Shown here in pieces: positions 38,297-46,611 of a DNA stretch of 64,000 nucleotides. How positions within the stretch are numbered: position 1 is the first letter of the stretch; each line of letters starts with the position of its first letter. Location: NCBI RefSeq assembly GCF_000373565.1, contig NZ_KB891803.1, forward strand, positions 119,150 to 183,149. Direction: 5' to 3'. The translations under genes were made by a program, and so were the position numbers. The stretch is from Streptomyces sp. HmicA12 (GTDB taxonomy: Bacteria; Actinomycetota; Actinomycetes; Streptomycetales; Streptomycetaceae). A model generated the notes under the pieces. That model saw only the letters and a program-made list of their open reading frames with translations. It had not been told where the DNA came from and did no database searches.

Positions 38297-38333
38297 ATAC
38301 CCCCGAGGGTATCAAAAATACCCAGGGGGGTAT
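38297..38333. promoter_or_regulatory. Tandem CsoR/CstR-type operators
   Basis: Two 16-base palindromes, ATACCCCCGAGGGTAT (38297-38312) and ATACCCAGGGGGGTAT (38318-38333), lie 30 bases upstream of the first sulfur gene. Their centres are 21 bases apart, two helical turns. The form matches known CsoR-family boxes (ATACCC, G/C-rich centre, GGGTAT). The CstR-like protein encoded at the end of the operon is the expected binder. Confidence 0.82.
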
Positions 38334-38461
38334 GGGCGGGGCCGGGTGAGGGTGATCACGCACCGACGCGCCGGAAGCCGGACAGAAGGTGTCGGGATTC
38401 GCGGGGATGCTCGACGTGTCCGGCCGACGCGGCCGGGCCGACCGAGACGGGAGAGCAGGCC

Positions 38462-39412
38462 ATGACAGACACGGAGCACACTCGGGGCGACGCGGAGCGC
38501 GCCTCGTCACTGCGCGGCAAGGTCGCCCTCGTCGCGGGCGCCACCCGGGGCGCGGGCCGCGGGATCGCGGTGGAGCTGGGCGCGGCGGGCGCCACGGTCT
38601 ACGTCACGGGGCGCAGCACGCGCGAACGGCGCTCGGAGTACGACAGGCCCGAGACCATCGAGGACACCGCCGACCTGGTCACCGCGGCGGGCGGCCACGG
38701 CATCGCCGTCCCCACCGACCATCTCGAACCGGAACAGGTGCGCGCCCTGGTCGAGCGCGTCGACGCCGAGCAGGGCCGTCTCGATCTCCTCGTCAATGAC
38801 ATCTGGGGCGGCGAACACCTCTTCGCCTGGGACGCGCCCGTCTGGGAGCACGACCTCGACAAGGGGCTGCGGCTGCACCGACTCGCCGTCGAGACGCACG
38901 CCATCACCAGCCACTTCGCGCTGCCCCTGCTGCTGCGCACACCCGGCGGACTGGTCGTCGAGATGACCGACGGCACCGCCGAGTACAACGCGGTGAACTA
39001 CCGCAACTCCTTCTTCTACGACCTCGCCAAGAGTTCCGTGCTGCGCATGGCGTTCTCCCTCGGCCACGAACTGGGCCCGCGCGGCGCGAGCGCCGTGGCG
39101 CTCACCCCCGGCTGGCTGCGCTCGGAGATCATGCTCGACGCCTTCAAGGTCACCGAGGACACCTGGCGCGACGCGCTGACCGCCCAGCCGCACTTCGCCA
39201 TCTCTGAGACCCCGCGCTACGTCGGCCGTGCCGTCGCCGCGCTCGCCGCCGACCCCGACGTCGCCCGGTTCAACGGCACGTCCCAGTCCAGCGGCGGCCT
39301 CGCCCAGGTCTACGGCTACACCGACCTCGACGGCAGCAGGCCGGACGCCTGGCGGTACCTGGTGGAGGTGCAGGACGCGGGCGCACCTGCCGACGTCACC
39401 GGGTACCGCTAG
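38462..39412 (+). CDS. Short-chain dehydrogenase/reductase
   Basis: A 316-residue SDR. The dinucleotide site is GATRGAGRGIA, the catalytic Tyr-x3-Lys is in NSFFYDLAKSSV, and the protein has a C-terminal extension beyond the usual 250 residues. The NNAG-like motif appears as VNDIWGG, which places it in a distinct SDR subgroup. It is divergent from the sulfur operon but has no other link to it. Substrate unknown. Confidence 0.88.
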   Translation: MTDTEHTRGDAERASSLRGKVALVAGATRGAGRGIAVELGAAGATVYVTGRSTRERRSEYDRPETIEDTADLVTAAGGHGIAVPTDHLEPEQVRALVERVDAEQGRLDLLVNDIWGGEHLFAWDAPVWEHDLDKGLRLHRLAVETHAITSHFALPLLLRTPGGLVVEMTDGTAEYNAVNYRNSFFYDLAKSSVLRMAFSLGHELGPRGASAVALTPGWLRSEIMLDAFKVTEDTWRDALTAQPHFAISETPRYVGRAVAALAADPDVARFNGTSQSSGGLAQVYGYTDLDGSRPDAWRYLVEVQDAGAPADVTGYR

Positions 39413-39433
39413 GCCGGGCCGCTCCGGAAGGGG

Positions 39434-39679
39434 TCAGAGATCGTCCGGGTCGTCGATCCGCGCGGGCCAGATCCCGCTGCCGCCACCGCGCCACTCGACG
39501 ACGTCCGGATCGTCCAGCGGCGCGTCATCGAGACCGGCCCGGCGCAGGAACTCCACCACGTCCGCCAGCGACCTGGCGAGGCCCGCGTCCTCGCCCTTGA
39601 TGTGGACCCTGCGCCCGCCGGGCTGGGCCGCGTGCACGACAACCGAGGGATATCCGTCAAGCCCGCCTTCGATCTCCAT
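39434..39679 (-). CDS. Conserved small hypothetical protein
   Basis: An 81-residue acidic protein starting MEIEGGLDGYPSVVVHAAQ with a following DLARSLADVVEFL-like helix and a Trp-rich acidic tail (VEWRGGGSGIWP). The layout looks like short conserved streptomycete proteins of unknown role. GGGGAAG precedes the ATG. It converges with the SDR gene. No domain can be named. Confidence 0.68.
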   Translation of the reverse strand: MEIEGGLDGYPSVVVHAAQPGGRRVHIKGEDAGLARSLADVVEFLRRAGLDDAPLDDPDVVEWRGGGSGIWPARIDDPDDL

Positions 39680-39990
39680 GGGGCCAGCTTCCCCGCCGTG
39701 GCGGTGGGCCGCACCTCACGGCCGTGGGAAGATCGGCCCCGTTCCTTCAGGTTTTCCGGCGTGACCGCGTGCGCGGGAAACGCGCATCCGACGCGAAAGG
39801 CCCCCTCATGGTCCACGGCATCGTGCCCGGTCTCGTCCTCGGCGACCTCCTCCCGCGCACTTCGACGCGGGAGCCGCACACACGCTGACACCTCCGTCCG
39901 TACGTCCGTCCGGTGACCCGGGCGGACGACTCCCGCTCCTCGTCGAAGTGCTCTTCGTGCCCCGCACGTCCCACCACGAGGAGAACACCG
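39680..39990. other. Intergenic region before the methyltransferase remnant
   Basis: About 310 bases with no recognisable gene. A 26-codon frame at 39808 (MVHGIVPGLVLGD) has no supporting family. The region may hold further decayed sequence from the rearrangement just downstream. Confidence 0.4.
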
Positions 39991-40290
39991 GTGACCGTCC
40001 TGCACTGGACCGAACCCGACACCGCGTCCGGCCATGAGCGCGTCCTGTCCGCGCGCTGGCGCTCCCTGACCCGGCCCAGGGCGCCCCGCCGCGTCGTCGT
40101 CGCCGACGACCGCACCACCGCCCGCGCCGCGTACCGGCTCGCCTGCGAAGGCACCGCCCTGCTGTGGCGCGGTGACCACCACGGCGGGCGGCACCTGCTC
40201 GCCGCCCTGGCCCGCCGCGTCGATCGGGCAATGCCGCCGGCCGACACCTTCCACCCGCACCGCAGGAACCAGGCCCACCCGACGTCCCCT
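39991..40290 (+). pseudogene. 5' fragment of a SAM-dependent methyltransferase gene
   Basis: Translation from GTG 39991 (GAGGAGA upstream) gives about 95 residues, including SGHERVLSARWRS, RRVVVADDRTTARAAYRLACEGTALLWRGD and LLAALARRVDR. I recognise this as the N-terminal portion of a streptomycete class I methyltransferase whose full length is several times greater. The similarity ends near FHPHRR, and the rest of the frame reads out-of-frame LCP sequence. The SAM-binding core is absent, so the fragment is not functional as a methyltransferase. The ribosome site is intact, so a hybrid peptide could still be made. Confidence 0.65.
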
Positions 40291-40310
40291 CGCGGAGGTA
40301 TGCACGCGCC

Positions 40311-41120
40311 GAGAACTCCGGCCTGGACCTGCCCGCCGGCACCCACACCCTCGACGGCCCCCGCGCCCTGCGCTACGTCCGTGCCCGGCACGTCCTTCCG
40401 CCGGGCGACCTCGGCCGCGTACGCCGCCAGCAGCGGCTGCTGGTCGGCATGTTGGCCCGGATGTCCGACGCGAAACTCTTCCAGGACCCGGTCGCCACCG
40501 CCCGCGCGACCCACGCCTTGCTCTCCAACGTACGCACCGACGGGCACACGGACGCCGGAACACTCCTCACTCTCGCCTGGTCCTTGCGCGAACTCACCCC
40601 ACGGCAGACGGAGTTCGCGACCGTGCCCATCTCCGACTTCGACCACCGCGTCCCCGACCGGGGCTCCTCGCTCCTCTGGGACGAGCCGCGCGCGGAACGG
40701 ATGTTCGCCGCGCTGCGCGAGGACCGGCCGCTCACCGCCGAGTTCCCGGCCGACGGACCCGTACCCGTCGGCATGCCGCCGTCCGAGGTGCAGGTGACGG
40801 TCGACGACGCGCGGATCGCCGAGGGCCTGCGCGCCAGCGGGTTCGCCGCGACCGCGTCGGCGGCGCCGCACGCGCGCCCGGACGGCCCGACCGTCGTCAC
40901 GTACGACCCCGAACGCACCCGGTACGCGCCAGCGTTGGCGGCCGCGCTGCCCGGTGCGGTACTGCGTCCCGTGGCCGGATCCGGTCCCGCCTTCCGCGTC
41001 GTCGTCGGCAGCGAGGACCGCGGAGTGACGCGGGTCGTCCACGACCGCAGCATGGTGGAGGGCGCCCCGGTGGCGGGGGACCGGCTGCGCTGTCCGCACC
41101 CGAAGGGACAGAAGGGCTGA
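40311..41120 (+). pseudogene. 3' fragment of an LCP (LytR-CpsA-Psr) family gene
   Basis: From about 40311 the plus-strand frame reads ENSGLDLPAGTHTLDGPRALRYVRAR, then GDLGRVRRQQRLLVGMLARM, both characteristic of the distal half of an LCP domain, which attaches glycopolymers to peptidoglycan. It continues into a LytR C-terminal domain (VQVTVDDARIAEGLRASGF and VTYDP) and ends in a basic tail. The membrane anchor, the catalytic first half of the LCP domain and any start signal are missing. A downstream in-frame start at 40449 could give a 223-residue C-terminal product, but it would not be an active transferase. Confidence 0.72.
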
Positions 41121-41196
41121 AAATCACCTGTAGTCGGACCAGTTGGGGTTCGCGGAGCGGTCACCCGGCCCGTCGGATTCCGGTTACCGTGCTCTG

Positions 41197-42579
41197 GTGG
41201 TGATCAACGCGCAAGGCAACAACCAGGCACAACCCGCCGAGGTGGGGACGGCGCTGCTGCTCGCGGCGGCCCCCGCCGGGAAGGGATGCCTCATCGACGC
41301 GGCCGCCGTGCTGCCCGCGCTCGCCGCGGTGGTGCCGAGCGCGCTCACCGGTACCGCGGCGGCCACCGTCGTCGAACTCGCCGACCCGCTCGACCCGCAG
41401 AACGTCCTCACCCGCATACGGACCGCCGCCGCCCTGCCGGGTCCGCTGTACGTGTACGTCACCGGTCAGCTCCACCTCGACGACCGCCAGCGACTGCCGC
41501 ACCTGGCACTGGCCCGCACGACCCCGTCGACGCTGCGCTACACGGCGCTGCCCTGGCACTGGCTCACCGGCGAACTCGCGCTGCGCCGCGCGCACACCAC
41601 GACCGTCGTCCTCGACCTGGTCGCCGACGCGGACGCCTGGCAGCACGTGCGCACCGGCGGTGTCGGCCTCGGCCACGGCATCCGCCTCTTCGGCCGCGTC
41701 ACCCCGCCACCGCCCCGGCGCGCGATCCAGACCCCCGCGTATCTCAGGACGTACGCCGACATCTGGCGCACCGGCGCGCTCCCGCCCCTGCCCCAGCTCC
41801 ACGAAGCCGCAGCCGCCCGCTCGGGCCCTGCGGACGCGTTGTTCCTTGCGGAGGGGGCCACGCCCGAAGCGCCCGCGCCTCAGGTGCCCGCGCCCGCGGC
41901 ACCGGCGTATCCAGTGCCCGCGTCTCCGTCGCCCCCGCCCACGGCGCCTGCGGCGGACCCCGTACCGAAGCGCGCCGCCGCTCCGCCTGCCGCTGCTCCG
42001 GGCCCCGTGCCGGAGCAGCACACGCGCGCGGCGAGCGCCGTCGCGCCCCTGCCCGCGCACGTCCCGACGGCAACGGCCCCACCCGTCGCTGTCCCCGCAC
42101 CCACCCCCGCTCCTGAGCCCCCGTCGAGCCCCGCGCCCGGCGGCGCGGCCGATCCGCTGCCCGCGGTGCTCGCCGCCGCGCGAGCCGGGCGGCACGGGGA
42201 GGCCGCCGCCCTGGCTGCGAGGTGCGAGGGGGAGGCGGTGCGTGCCTACGGGACCGGGTCGGCGCAGGCCATCCACTGGCTGGAGGTGCGGGCCGATCTG
42301 GCGCGGCTCGCCCAGGATCCGGGGCACAGCTGCGAGCTGTGGGCCGCGGCGGCGCGGGCCCGGCTCGCGCGGGGCGAGGCCCCGAGCGACGAGGACGTCC
42401 AGTCGGCCGTCGACCGCGCTCACCACCAGTGGGAGCAGCTCGCCGACCCGGCCCGCGCCCGCACCCACGCGGCCGCCCTCACCGCGCTGCGCCACCAGGT
42501 CCCGGGCCGTCGCCCCGGCGCGCTGGAGGCGATCCGGCGCCGCCTGGACGCCCTGGGCGCGGCGGCACCGACCGGCTAG
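41197..42579 (+). CDS. Hypothetical protein with Pro/Ala-rich linker
   Basis: About 460 residues. The first 190 residues form a globular region (NAQGNNQAQPAEVGTALLL, PLYVYVTGQLHLDDRQRLPHLALART, TAVVLDLVADADAW-like strands) that resembles a caspase-like or small-molecule-responsive fold only in general layout, with no catalytic pair recognised. Residues about 230-330 are a Pro/Ala-rich linker. The C-terminal 120 residues are alpha-helical and TPR-like (AARAGRHGEAAALAARCEGEAVRAYG). There is no signal peptide. Adjacent GTG codons at 41197 and 41200 are the likeliest starts; no clear ribosome site is seen. Function unknown. Confidence 0.75.
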   Translation: MVINAQGNNQAQPAEVGTALLLAAAPAGKGCLIDAAAVLPALAAVVPSALTGTAAATVVELADPLDPQNVLTRIRTAAALPGPLYVYVTGQLHLDDRQRLPHLALARTTPSTLRYTALPWHWLTGELALRRAHTTTVVLDLVADADAWQHVRTGGVGLGHGIRLFGRVTPPPPRRAIQTPAYLRTYADIWRTGALPPLPQLHEAAAARSGPADALFLAEGATPEAPAPQVPAPAAPAYPVPASPSPPPTAPAADPVPKRAAAPPAAAPGPVPEQHTRAASAVAPLPAHVPTATAPPVAVPAPTPAPEPPSSPAPGGAADPLPAVLAAARAGRHGEAAALAARCEGEAVRAYGTGSAQAIHWLEVRADLARLAQDPGHSCELWAAAARARLARGEAPSDEDVQSAVDRAHHQWEQLADPARARTHAAALTALRHQVPGRRPGALEAIRRRLDALGAAAPTG

Positions 42580-42600
42580 GGAAGTGCGGGGAGCCCGGGC

Positions 42601-43449
42601 TCAACAGTCCCGCCGCACATACCCCTTCGTCCCCGCGGGCCGCACGTCGACGTCGCGCAGCACGATGGACAGGCGGGACCCCAGGGCCCGGCAGGCCCGC
42701 TCGAAGTCCGTGCTCCGGTACTCGATCACGAAGACCCGGTCGTCGTACGCCGACGCGTAGTCGCCGCACTCGTCGTAGCGCCCGCACTCCTCGGCGACGG
42801 CGAAGTCGAACCCGACGACGGCATGCTTCGGGAGCAGTTCGGTGGTGTTCTTCTGGCCGACCGCGAGTCCCGCCGCATGGGCCCGTTCGGCCAGGAGACG
42901 GGCGAAGGCCACCGCGTCCGAGGCGTCGAGCAGCCCGTGCGAACGCGTGTAGGAGTCGAGGTTGTCCGGCTCGACCGCCTGGAACCCGTCCCGCGCGCAG
43001 CCGTCGACCCAGCTCCCGACGATCTTCGCCAGGCGCGCCCGCCGGTCCGCCGTCGAGATGTCGAACAGCGCCTCGTCCCAGTCCTCGTCGATCACGAGCT
43101 TTCCGCGGCCGTCGCGCAGCAGCAGGTCGGGATCGTCGCGCTGCCACCGGCGCAGCGCGTCCGGCTGGGCCTGGAACGCGTTGACGTAACAGACGTTGTA
43201 GAGCCCGCGCGCGGGCTTCGCGCTCCGGTCGCGGGAGACGGCCCGAACCCCGGAGGGCGGCCGGTACGGGCCGCCGATCTGGTAGTCGAAGCCGACGTTC
43301 GGCGTCGGCCGTACGACCTTCGGCGCACGGTCGCCGGAGCCGGACGTGGTGGTCGACGAGCAGGCCGTCAGCAGCAGGGCGACGGCGGTGAGAACGAGGC
43401 CGACGGCCGACGGGCGAGCGGCACGACGCGGGGACGGGACGAAGATCAC
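42601..43449 (-). CDS. GH114-type lipoprotein (endo-alpha-1,4-polygalactosaminidase-like)
   Basis: A 282-residue lipoprotein with the lipobox LLLTACSS (cysteine near residue 30). The mature protein is a TIM-barrel of the GH114 family, recognised by VGFDYQIGGPY at the start, YVNAFQAQPD, LFDISTADRRARLAKIVGSWVDGCARDGFQAVEPDNLDSY and GLAVGQKNTTELL. Fungal and bacterial relatives cleave galactosaminogalactan. The putative acid pair lies in EPDNLD and in the FAVAEECG strand. The start codon is GTG. A role in attacking fungal galactosaminogalactan would suit the glucanase-rich window, but that link is inferred. Confidence 0.82.
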   Translation of the reverse strand: MIFVPSPRRAARPSAVGLVLTAVALLLTACSSTTTSGSGDRAPKVVRPTPNVGFDYQIGGPYRPPSGVRAVSRDRSAKPARGLYNVCYVNAFQAQPDALRRWQRDDPDLLLRDGRGKLVIDEDWDEALFDISTADRRARLAKIVGSWVDGCARDGFQAVEPDNLDSYTRSHGLLDASDAVAFARLLAERAHAAGLAVGQKNTTELLPKHAVVGFDFAVAEECGRYDECGDYASAYDDRVFVIEYRSTDFERACRALGSRLSIVLRDVDVRPAGTKGYVRRDC

Positions 43450-43842
43450 CCCTGAACTCTATGAGGCGCCCGGCACTTCCCTGACGGGCAACTCCGTGAT
43501 CCGTCCGGCCGTGACCCACCTCACGACCCGCTCCGGGGCAGTCGGGAACAACAGGGACCCCCTGCCCGTTGAACCCACCGTGGGCACGGATGGAACAGTG
43601 TCCCCGGGCCTCACCTATCGCCCGCAGGGAAGATCGTTCGGCTGAAGCCCTGCGGAGCCCCCCGCCGAGAGGCGACCGCCATCCGTGTCCACCCAGAGCC
43701 GCCCCGGCCGTGGTCCCCCGTCACGGTCGGGGCTTCCTGCTGTTCGTACGCGGTCGGTCCGCCCGCGGCCGTTCGCGGGTGATCGATCCGACCGTGATCG
43801 ATCCATGTCCGATCCGGCCGTCTGCGACTAAAGTGCGGGGGC
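43450..43842. other. Intergenic region with hairpin and direct repeat
   Basis: About 390 bases without a convincing gene. It contains the stem-loop at 43701-43733, the direct repeat GTGATCGATCC at 43779-43789 and 43794-43804, and a TAAAGT hexamer (43829-43834) placed to act as a -10 for the downstream DDN-type gene, possibly giving a very short leader. Confidence 0.5.
43701..43733. other. Stem-loop in intergenic region
   Basis: GCCCCGGCCGTG pairs with CACGGTCGGGGC over 12 positions (one G-U), with a nine-base loop. It is far from both flanking genes, so it could be a terminator for an unannotated transcript or part of a small RNA; neither can be shown. Confidence 0.45.
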
Positions 43843-44235
43843 ATGGCGCGTGATCAGGACACCCGGCACCGACTCGTCACGACGTTCCAGCGCAGGGTCG
43901 CCAACCCGCTGACGCGAAGACTGCCGGGGCAGATGCTCGTGGAGACCACCGGCCGCGTCTCGGGGCAGCCCCGGCGCACCCCCGTGGGCGGGCGGCGCAT
44001 CGGCGACACCTTGTGGCTCGTCTCCGAGTTCGGCCTCAAGTCCCAGTACGTGCGCAACATCCAGGCCGACCCGAAGGTGCGCGTCAGGATCCGCGGCCGC
44101 TGGTACGACGGCGTCGCCCACCTCCTGCCGCAGGACGACGCCCGGGCCCGGCTGAGGACCCTGCCGTTCTTCAACAGCGCGGCCGTACGCGCCGTGGGCA
44201 GCGAACTCCTCACGATCCGCGTCGACTTGGCCTGA
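43843..44235 (+). CDS. DDN-family F420-dependent nitroreductase-like protein
   Basis: A 130-residue protein of the deazaflavin-dependent nitroreductase (DDN) family. Diagnostic strands are MLVETTGRVSGQPRRTPV, TLWLVSEFGLKSQYVRNIQADPKVRVRIRGRWYDG and a closing LLTIRVDLA. DDN-type proteins use reduced F420 and act as quinone or nitro reductases. The ATG lies close after a GGGG run and a possible -10, so a short or absent leader is possible. It stands alone; the physiological substrate is unknown. Confidence 0.87.
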   Translation: MARDQDTRHRLVTTFQRRVANPLTRRLPGQMLVETTGRVSGQPRRTPVGGRRIGDTLWLVSEFGLKSQYVRNIQADPKVRVRIRGRWYDGVAHLLPQDDARARLRTLPFFNSAAVRAVGSELLTIRVDLA

Positions 44236-44321
44236 CCACCTGCCCGATCGCGCACGGCGTGGACATGCCAGTGGTCGCGGGTGGTCTTCGGCCCGGCGCG
44301 CACCCTGGCATGATCGGGGGT

Positions 44322-45026
44322 ATGGCAGAACGTGTGATCGCCGCGTGTGACGGCGCGTCCAAAGGAAATCCCGGGCCCGCCGGCTGGGCCTGGGTCGTCG
44401 CCGACGGTGACGAGAAGGTCGTCCAGTGGGAGGCCGGCGCGCTCGGCACCGCGACGAACAACGTCGCCGAACTCACCGCCCTGGAAAGGCTGCTGAGCAC
44501 CATCGCGGCCGATGTCCCGCTGGAGGTCCGGATGGACTCCCAGTACGCGATGAAGGCGGTCACGACGTGGCTGCCGGGCTGGAAGCGCAAGGGCTGGAAG
44601 ACCGCGTCCGGCAAGCCGGTCGCCAACCAGGAGCTCGTGGCCCGGATCGACGCGCTCCTCGAGGGCCGCAAGGTCGAGTTCAAGTACGTGCCCGCGCACC
44701 AGGTCGACGGTGACCCGCTCAACGACCTCGCCGACCGGGCCGCCAGTCAGGCGGCCGTCGTGCAGGAGGCTGCGGGCACCGCCCACGGCTCGCCCCTGCC
44801 GCCGCCCTCGGCGCCGTCGTCCAAGGCCAAGGCGCCGTCCCGGTCCGCGGCCCCGAAGAAGCGCGCGGCGGGCTCCGCCGCCTCCGCTTCCTCCTCCGCG
44901 TCCTCGCGCACCCTGAAGGCCAAGTTTCCCGGCCGCTGCCGCTGCGGCCGCACCTACGCCGCCGGCGAGCTGATCGCCAAGAACCCCGACGGCTGGGGTC
45001 ATCCGGAGTGCCGCGAGTCGGCCTGA
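44322..45026 (+). CDS. rnhA: RNase HI with C-terminal zinc-ribbon-like tail
   Basis: A 234-residue protein. Residues about 1-145 form a type 1 RNase H domain with the catalytic set Asp10 (ACDGAS), Glu50 (NNVAELTAL), Asp72 (RMDSQYA) and Asp138 (NDLADRAA). After an Ala/Ser/Pro/Lys-rich linker comes a compact tail, FPGRCRCGRTYAAGELIAKNPDGWGHPEC, with three cysteines and a histidine that could bind zinc. It should cleave RNA in RNA-DNA hybrids; the tail may add nucleic-acid or protein contacts. The ATG at 44322 is preferred over one four codons earlier because GGGGG precedes it. A bidirectional hairpin follows. Confidence 0.9.
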   Translation: MAERVIAACDGASKGNPGPAGWAWVVADGDEKVVQWEAGALGTATNNVAELTALERLLSTIAADVPLEVRMDSQYAMKAVTTWLPGWKRKGWKTASGKPVANQELVARIDALLEGRKVEFKYVPAHQVDGDPLNDLADRAASQAAVVQEAAGTAHGSPLPPPSAPSSKAKAPSRSAAPKKRAAGSAASASSSASSRTLKAKFPGRCRCGRTYAAGELIAKNPDGWGHPECRESA

Positions 45027-45034
45027 CCGGACGA

Positions 45035-45061
45035 GGGGTCCGGCCGACGTGGCCGGACCCC
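45035..45061. terminator. Bidirectional hairpin between RNase HI and GH16 genes
   Basis: GGGGTCCGGCC pairs perfectly with GGCCGGACCCC around the five-base loop GACGT, between two convergent genes. Confidence 0.8.
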
Positions 45062-45092
45062 CGAACGTCTGTCCTCGAACCCGCCGAACCCG

Positions 45093-45962
45093 CTAGCCGT
45101 TGGACACGTGGACGTAGTCGACGATCAGCTGCTGCGGGAACTGCGTGCTGCCGTCCGGGTCGCCCGGCCAGTAACCGCCCACGGCCAGGTTCAGGATCAC
45201 GAAGAACGGCTTCTCGAAGACCCACTGATTGCCGCCCACGTCGGCGGGCGTCCGCGTCTGGTAGACGGTGCCGTCCACCGACCACTTGATCTCGTTCGGT
45301 GACCAGTCCACCGCGAACGTGTGGAAGTCGTCCGCGAAGGCCTGCCCGCCCGGCAGCGAGTACCCCGCGCCGATTCCGCCCGAACCGGAGTAGCCGGGCC
45401 CGTGGATCGTGCCGTGCACCGTGGACGGCTCGAAGCCGACGTTCTCCATGATGTCGATCTCGCCGGAGTTCGGCCAGCCGACCGAGCCGATGTCGTCGCC
45501 GAGCATCCAGAACGCGGGCCAGATGCCCTGCCCGCGCGGAATCTTCATCCGTGCCTCGACGTGCCCGTGCGTCGTCGAGAACTTGCCCGACGTGTTCAGG
45601 CGTGCCGACGTGTACTCGCAGGTTCCGTACCAGCACTGGTAGTTGGACGGATTCTCCTTGCGGGCCGTGATGACCAGGTGGCCCTGTCCGTCGAGCGCCG
45701 CGTTGTTGTTGCCGGCCGTGTAGTACTGCCGTTCGTGGTTGTTGACGTTGTCGCCGGTCTCGATCTGCCACTTCGACCCGTCGACCGCCGAGCCCGCGGG
45801 CCCGTCGAAGTCGTCGGAGAAGGTGACAGCCGCCGCTTTCGCGTCGTAGGTGCCCGCGGCGTTGGCGGCGGGGACCAGCCCCGCGCCGAGACACAGGAGT
45901 GCGGCCGCGCCCAGGGGGAGCCGGCGACGCAGGAAACTGCGGGAACGGTGCGAACTGCGCAT
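45093..45962 (-). CDS. Secreted GH16 endo-beta-1,3-glucanase
   Basis: A 289-residue exported enzyme with a signal peptide of about 36 residues (LPLGAAALLCLGAGLVPAANA) and a single GH16 domain. The catalytic motif Glu168-x-Asp170-x-x-Glu173 is in SGEIDIMENVG. Flanking GIWPAFWMLGDDI and HTFAVDWSPNEIKWSVDG are typical of laminarinase-type GH16 enzymes. It lacks the F5/8 modules of the GH16 gene at 15878. No GAGCGCTC operator was found in its 250-base upstream region, so it is probably outside that regulon despite acting on the same kind of substrate. Confidence 0.92.
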   Translation of the reverse strand: MRSSHRSRSFLRRRLPLGAAALLCLGAGLVPAANAAGTYDAKAAAVTFSDDFDGPAGSAVDGSKWQIETGDNVNNHERQYYTAGNNNAALDGQGHLVITARKENPSNYQCWYGTCEYTSARLNTSGKFSTTHGHVEARMKIPRGQGIWPAFWMLGDDIGSVGWPNSGEIDIMENVGFEPSTVHGTIHGPGYSGSGGIGAGYSLPGGQAFADDFHTFAVDWSPNEIKWSVDGTVYQTRTPADVGGNQWVFEKPFFVILNLAVGGYWPGDPDGSTQFPQQLIVDYVHVSNG

Positions 45963-46154
45963 GGAGCATCACGTCACTTCGGGTAGGGGGATCGTGCCTG
46001 TCTCGGACACGCCAGAAAGTGAAGACAAGGGAGGTGCGCGTGGTGCGATTCGTTCAAGGGTTGATTTAAGGGGCGGGTGGAAGAGGCGTCAAGAGATTCG
46101 TCCGTACCAACTTGCTTTCGCGCACGGCCGGTTGGCGACGCACGCGGACATGGC

Positions 46155-46186
46155 GAGGCCCCGGCGTCGACGACGTCCGGGGCCTC
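46155..46186 (-). terminator. Hairpin terminator after the Rho-N-like gene
   Basis: GAGGCCCCGG pairs with CCGGGGCCTC around a 12-base loop that is itself partly self-complementary, 27 bases beyond the stop of the 46213 gene. Confidence 0.75.
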
Positions 46187-46212
46187 GGGCGCGGATGAGC
46201 AGGAGGTACGCG

Positions 46213-46470
46213 TCAGCGGTCGCGCAACGCCCTGACGAGTTCGTCCTTGGTCATCCGGGAGCGCCCCTCGATACCGATCTTCTTCGCCTCGCGGTACAGA
46301 TCGTCCTTCGTGCGGTCCTCGTACGCGCCCGCCTTCCCGCCCTTGCGGCCGGTCGCCGCGCGTGACGAGCGGGCCGCGTCATTGGCGATCCGGGCCGCCT
46401 TCTCCTTGCCCGCGCCCTCCCGGCGCAGCGCCTGGTACGTCTTCTCGTCCTTGATCTGCGCTCTGGGCAC
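46213..46470 (-). CDS. Small basic protein with Rho-N/SAP-like C-terminus
   Basis: An 85-residue highly charged protein. Residues about 1-40 (AQIKDEKTYQALRREGAGKEKAARIANDAA) form a conserved helical segment seen in plasmid-stabilisation-like and DUF7218-type proteins; residues about 48-83 (RTKDDLYREAKKIGIEGRSRMTKDELVRALR) form a Rho-N/SAP-like helix-extended-helix that often binds nucleic acid. Three in-frame GTG codons compete; the one at 46470 has GGAGG at eight bases. A nucleoid- or RNA-binding role is inferred. Confidence 0.8.
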   Translation of the reverse strand: MPRAQIKDEKTYQALRREGAGKEKAARIANDAARSSRAATGRKGGKAGAYEDRTKDDLYREAKKIGIEGRSRMTKDELVRALRDR

Positions 46471-46611
46471 AGCCACCACCTCCAACGGGGTCGGATCACG
46501 AACCGGTCCTTCCTGCCTACCCCGGGTGCGCCGCGGCCGCCACGCGAAGGCCGGGCGCGCCGTACTAGGGTTCTCGGCGATCTCGGAAGCCGATCGGACA
46601 GGAGAGTTTGG

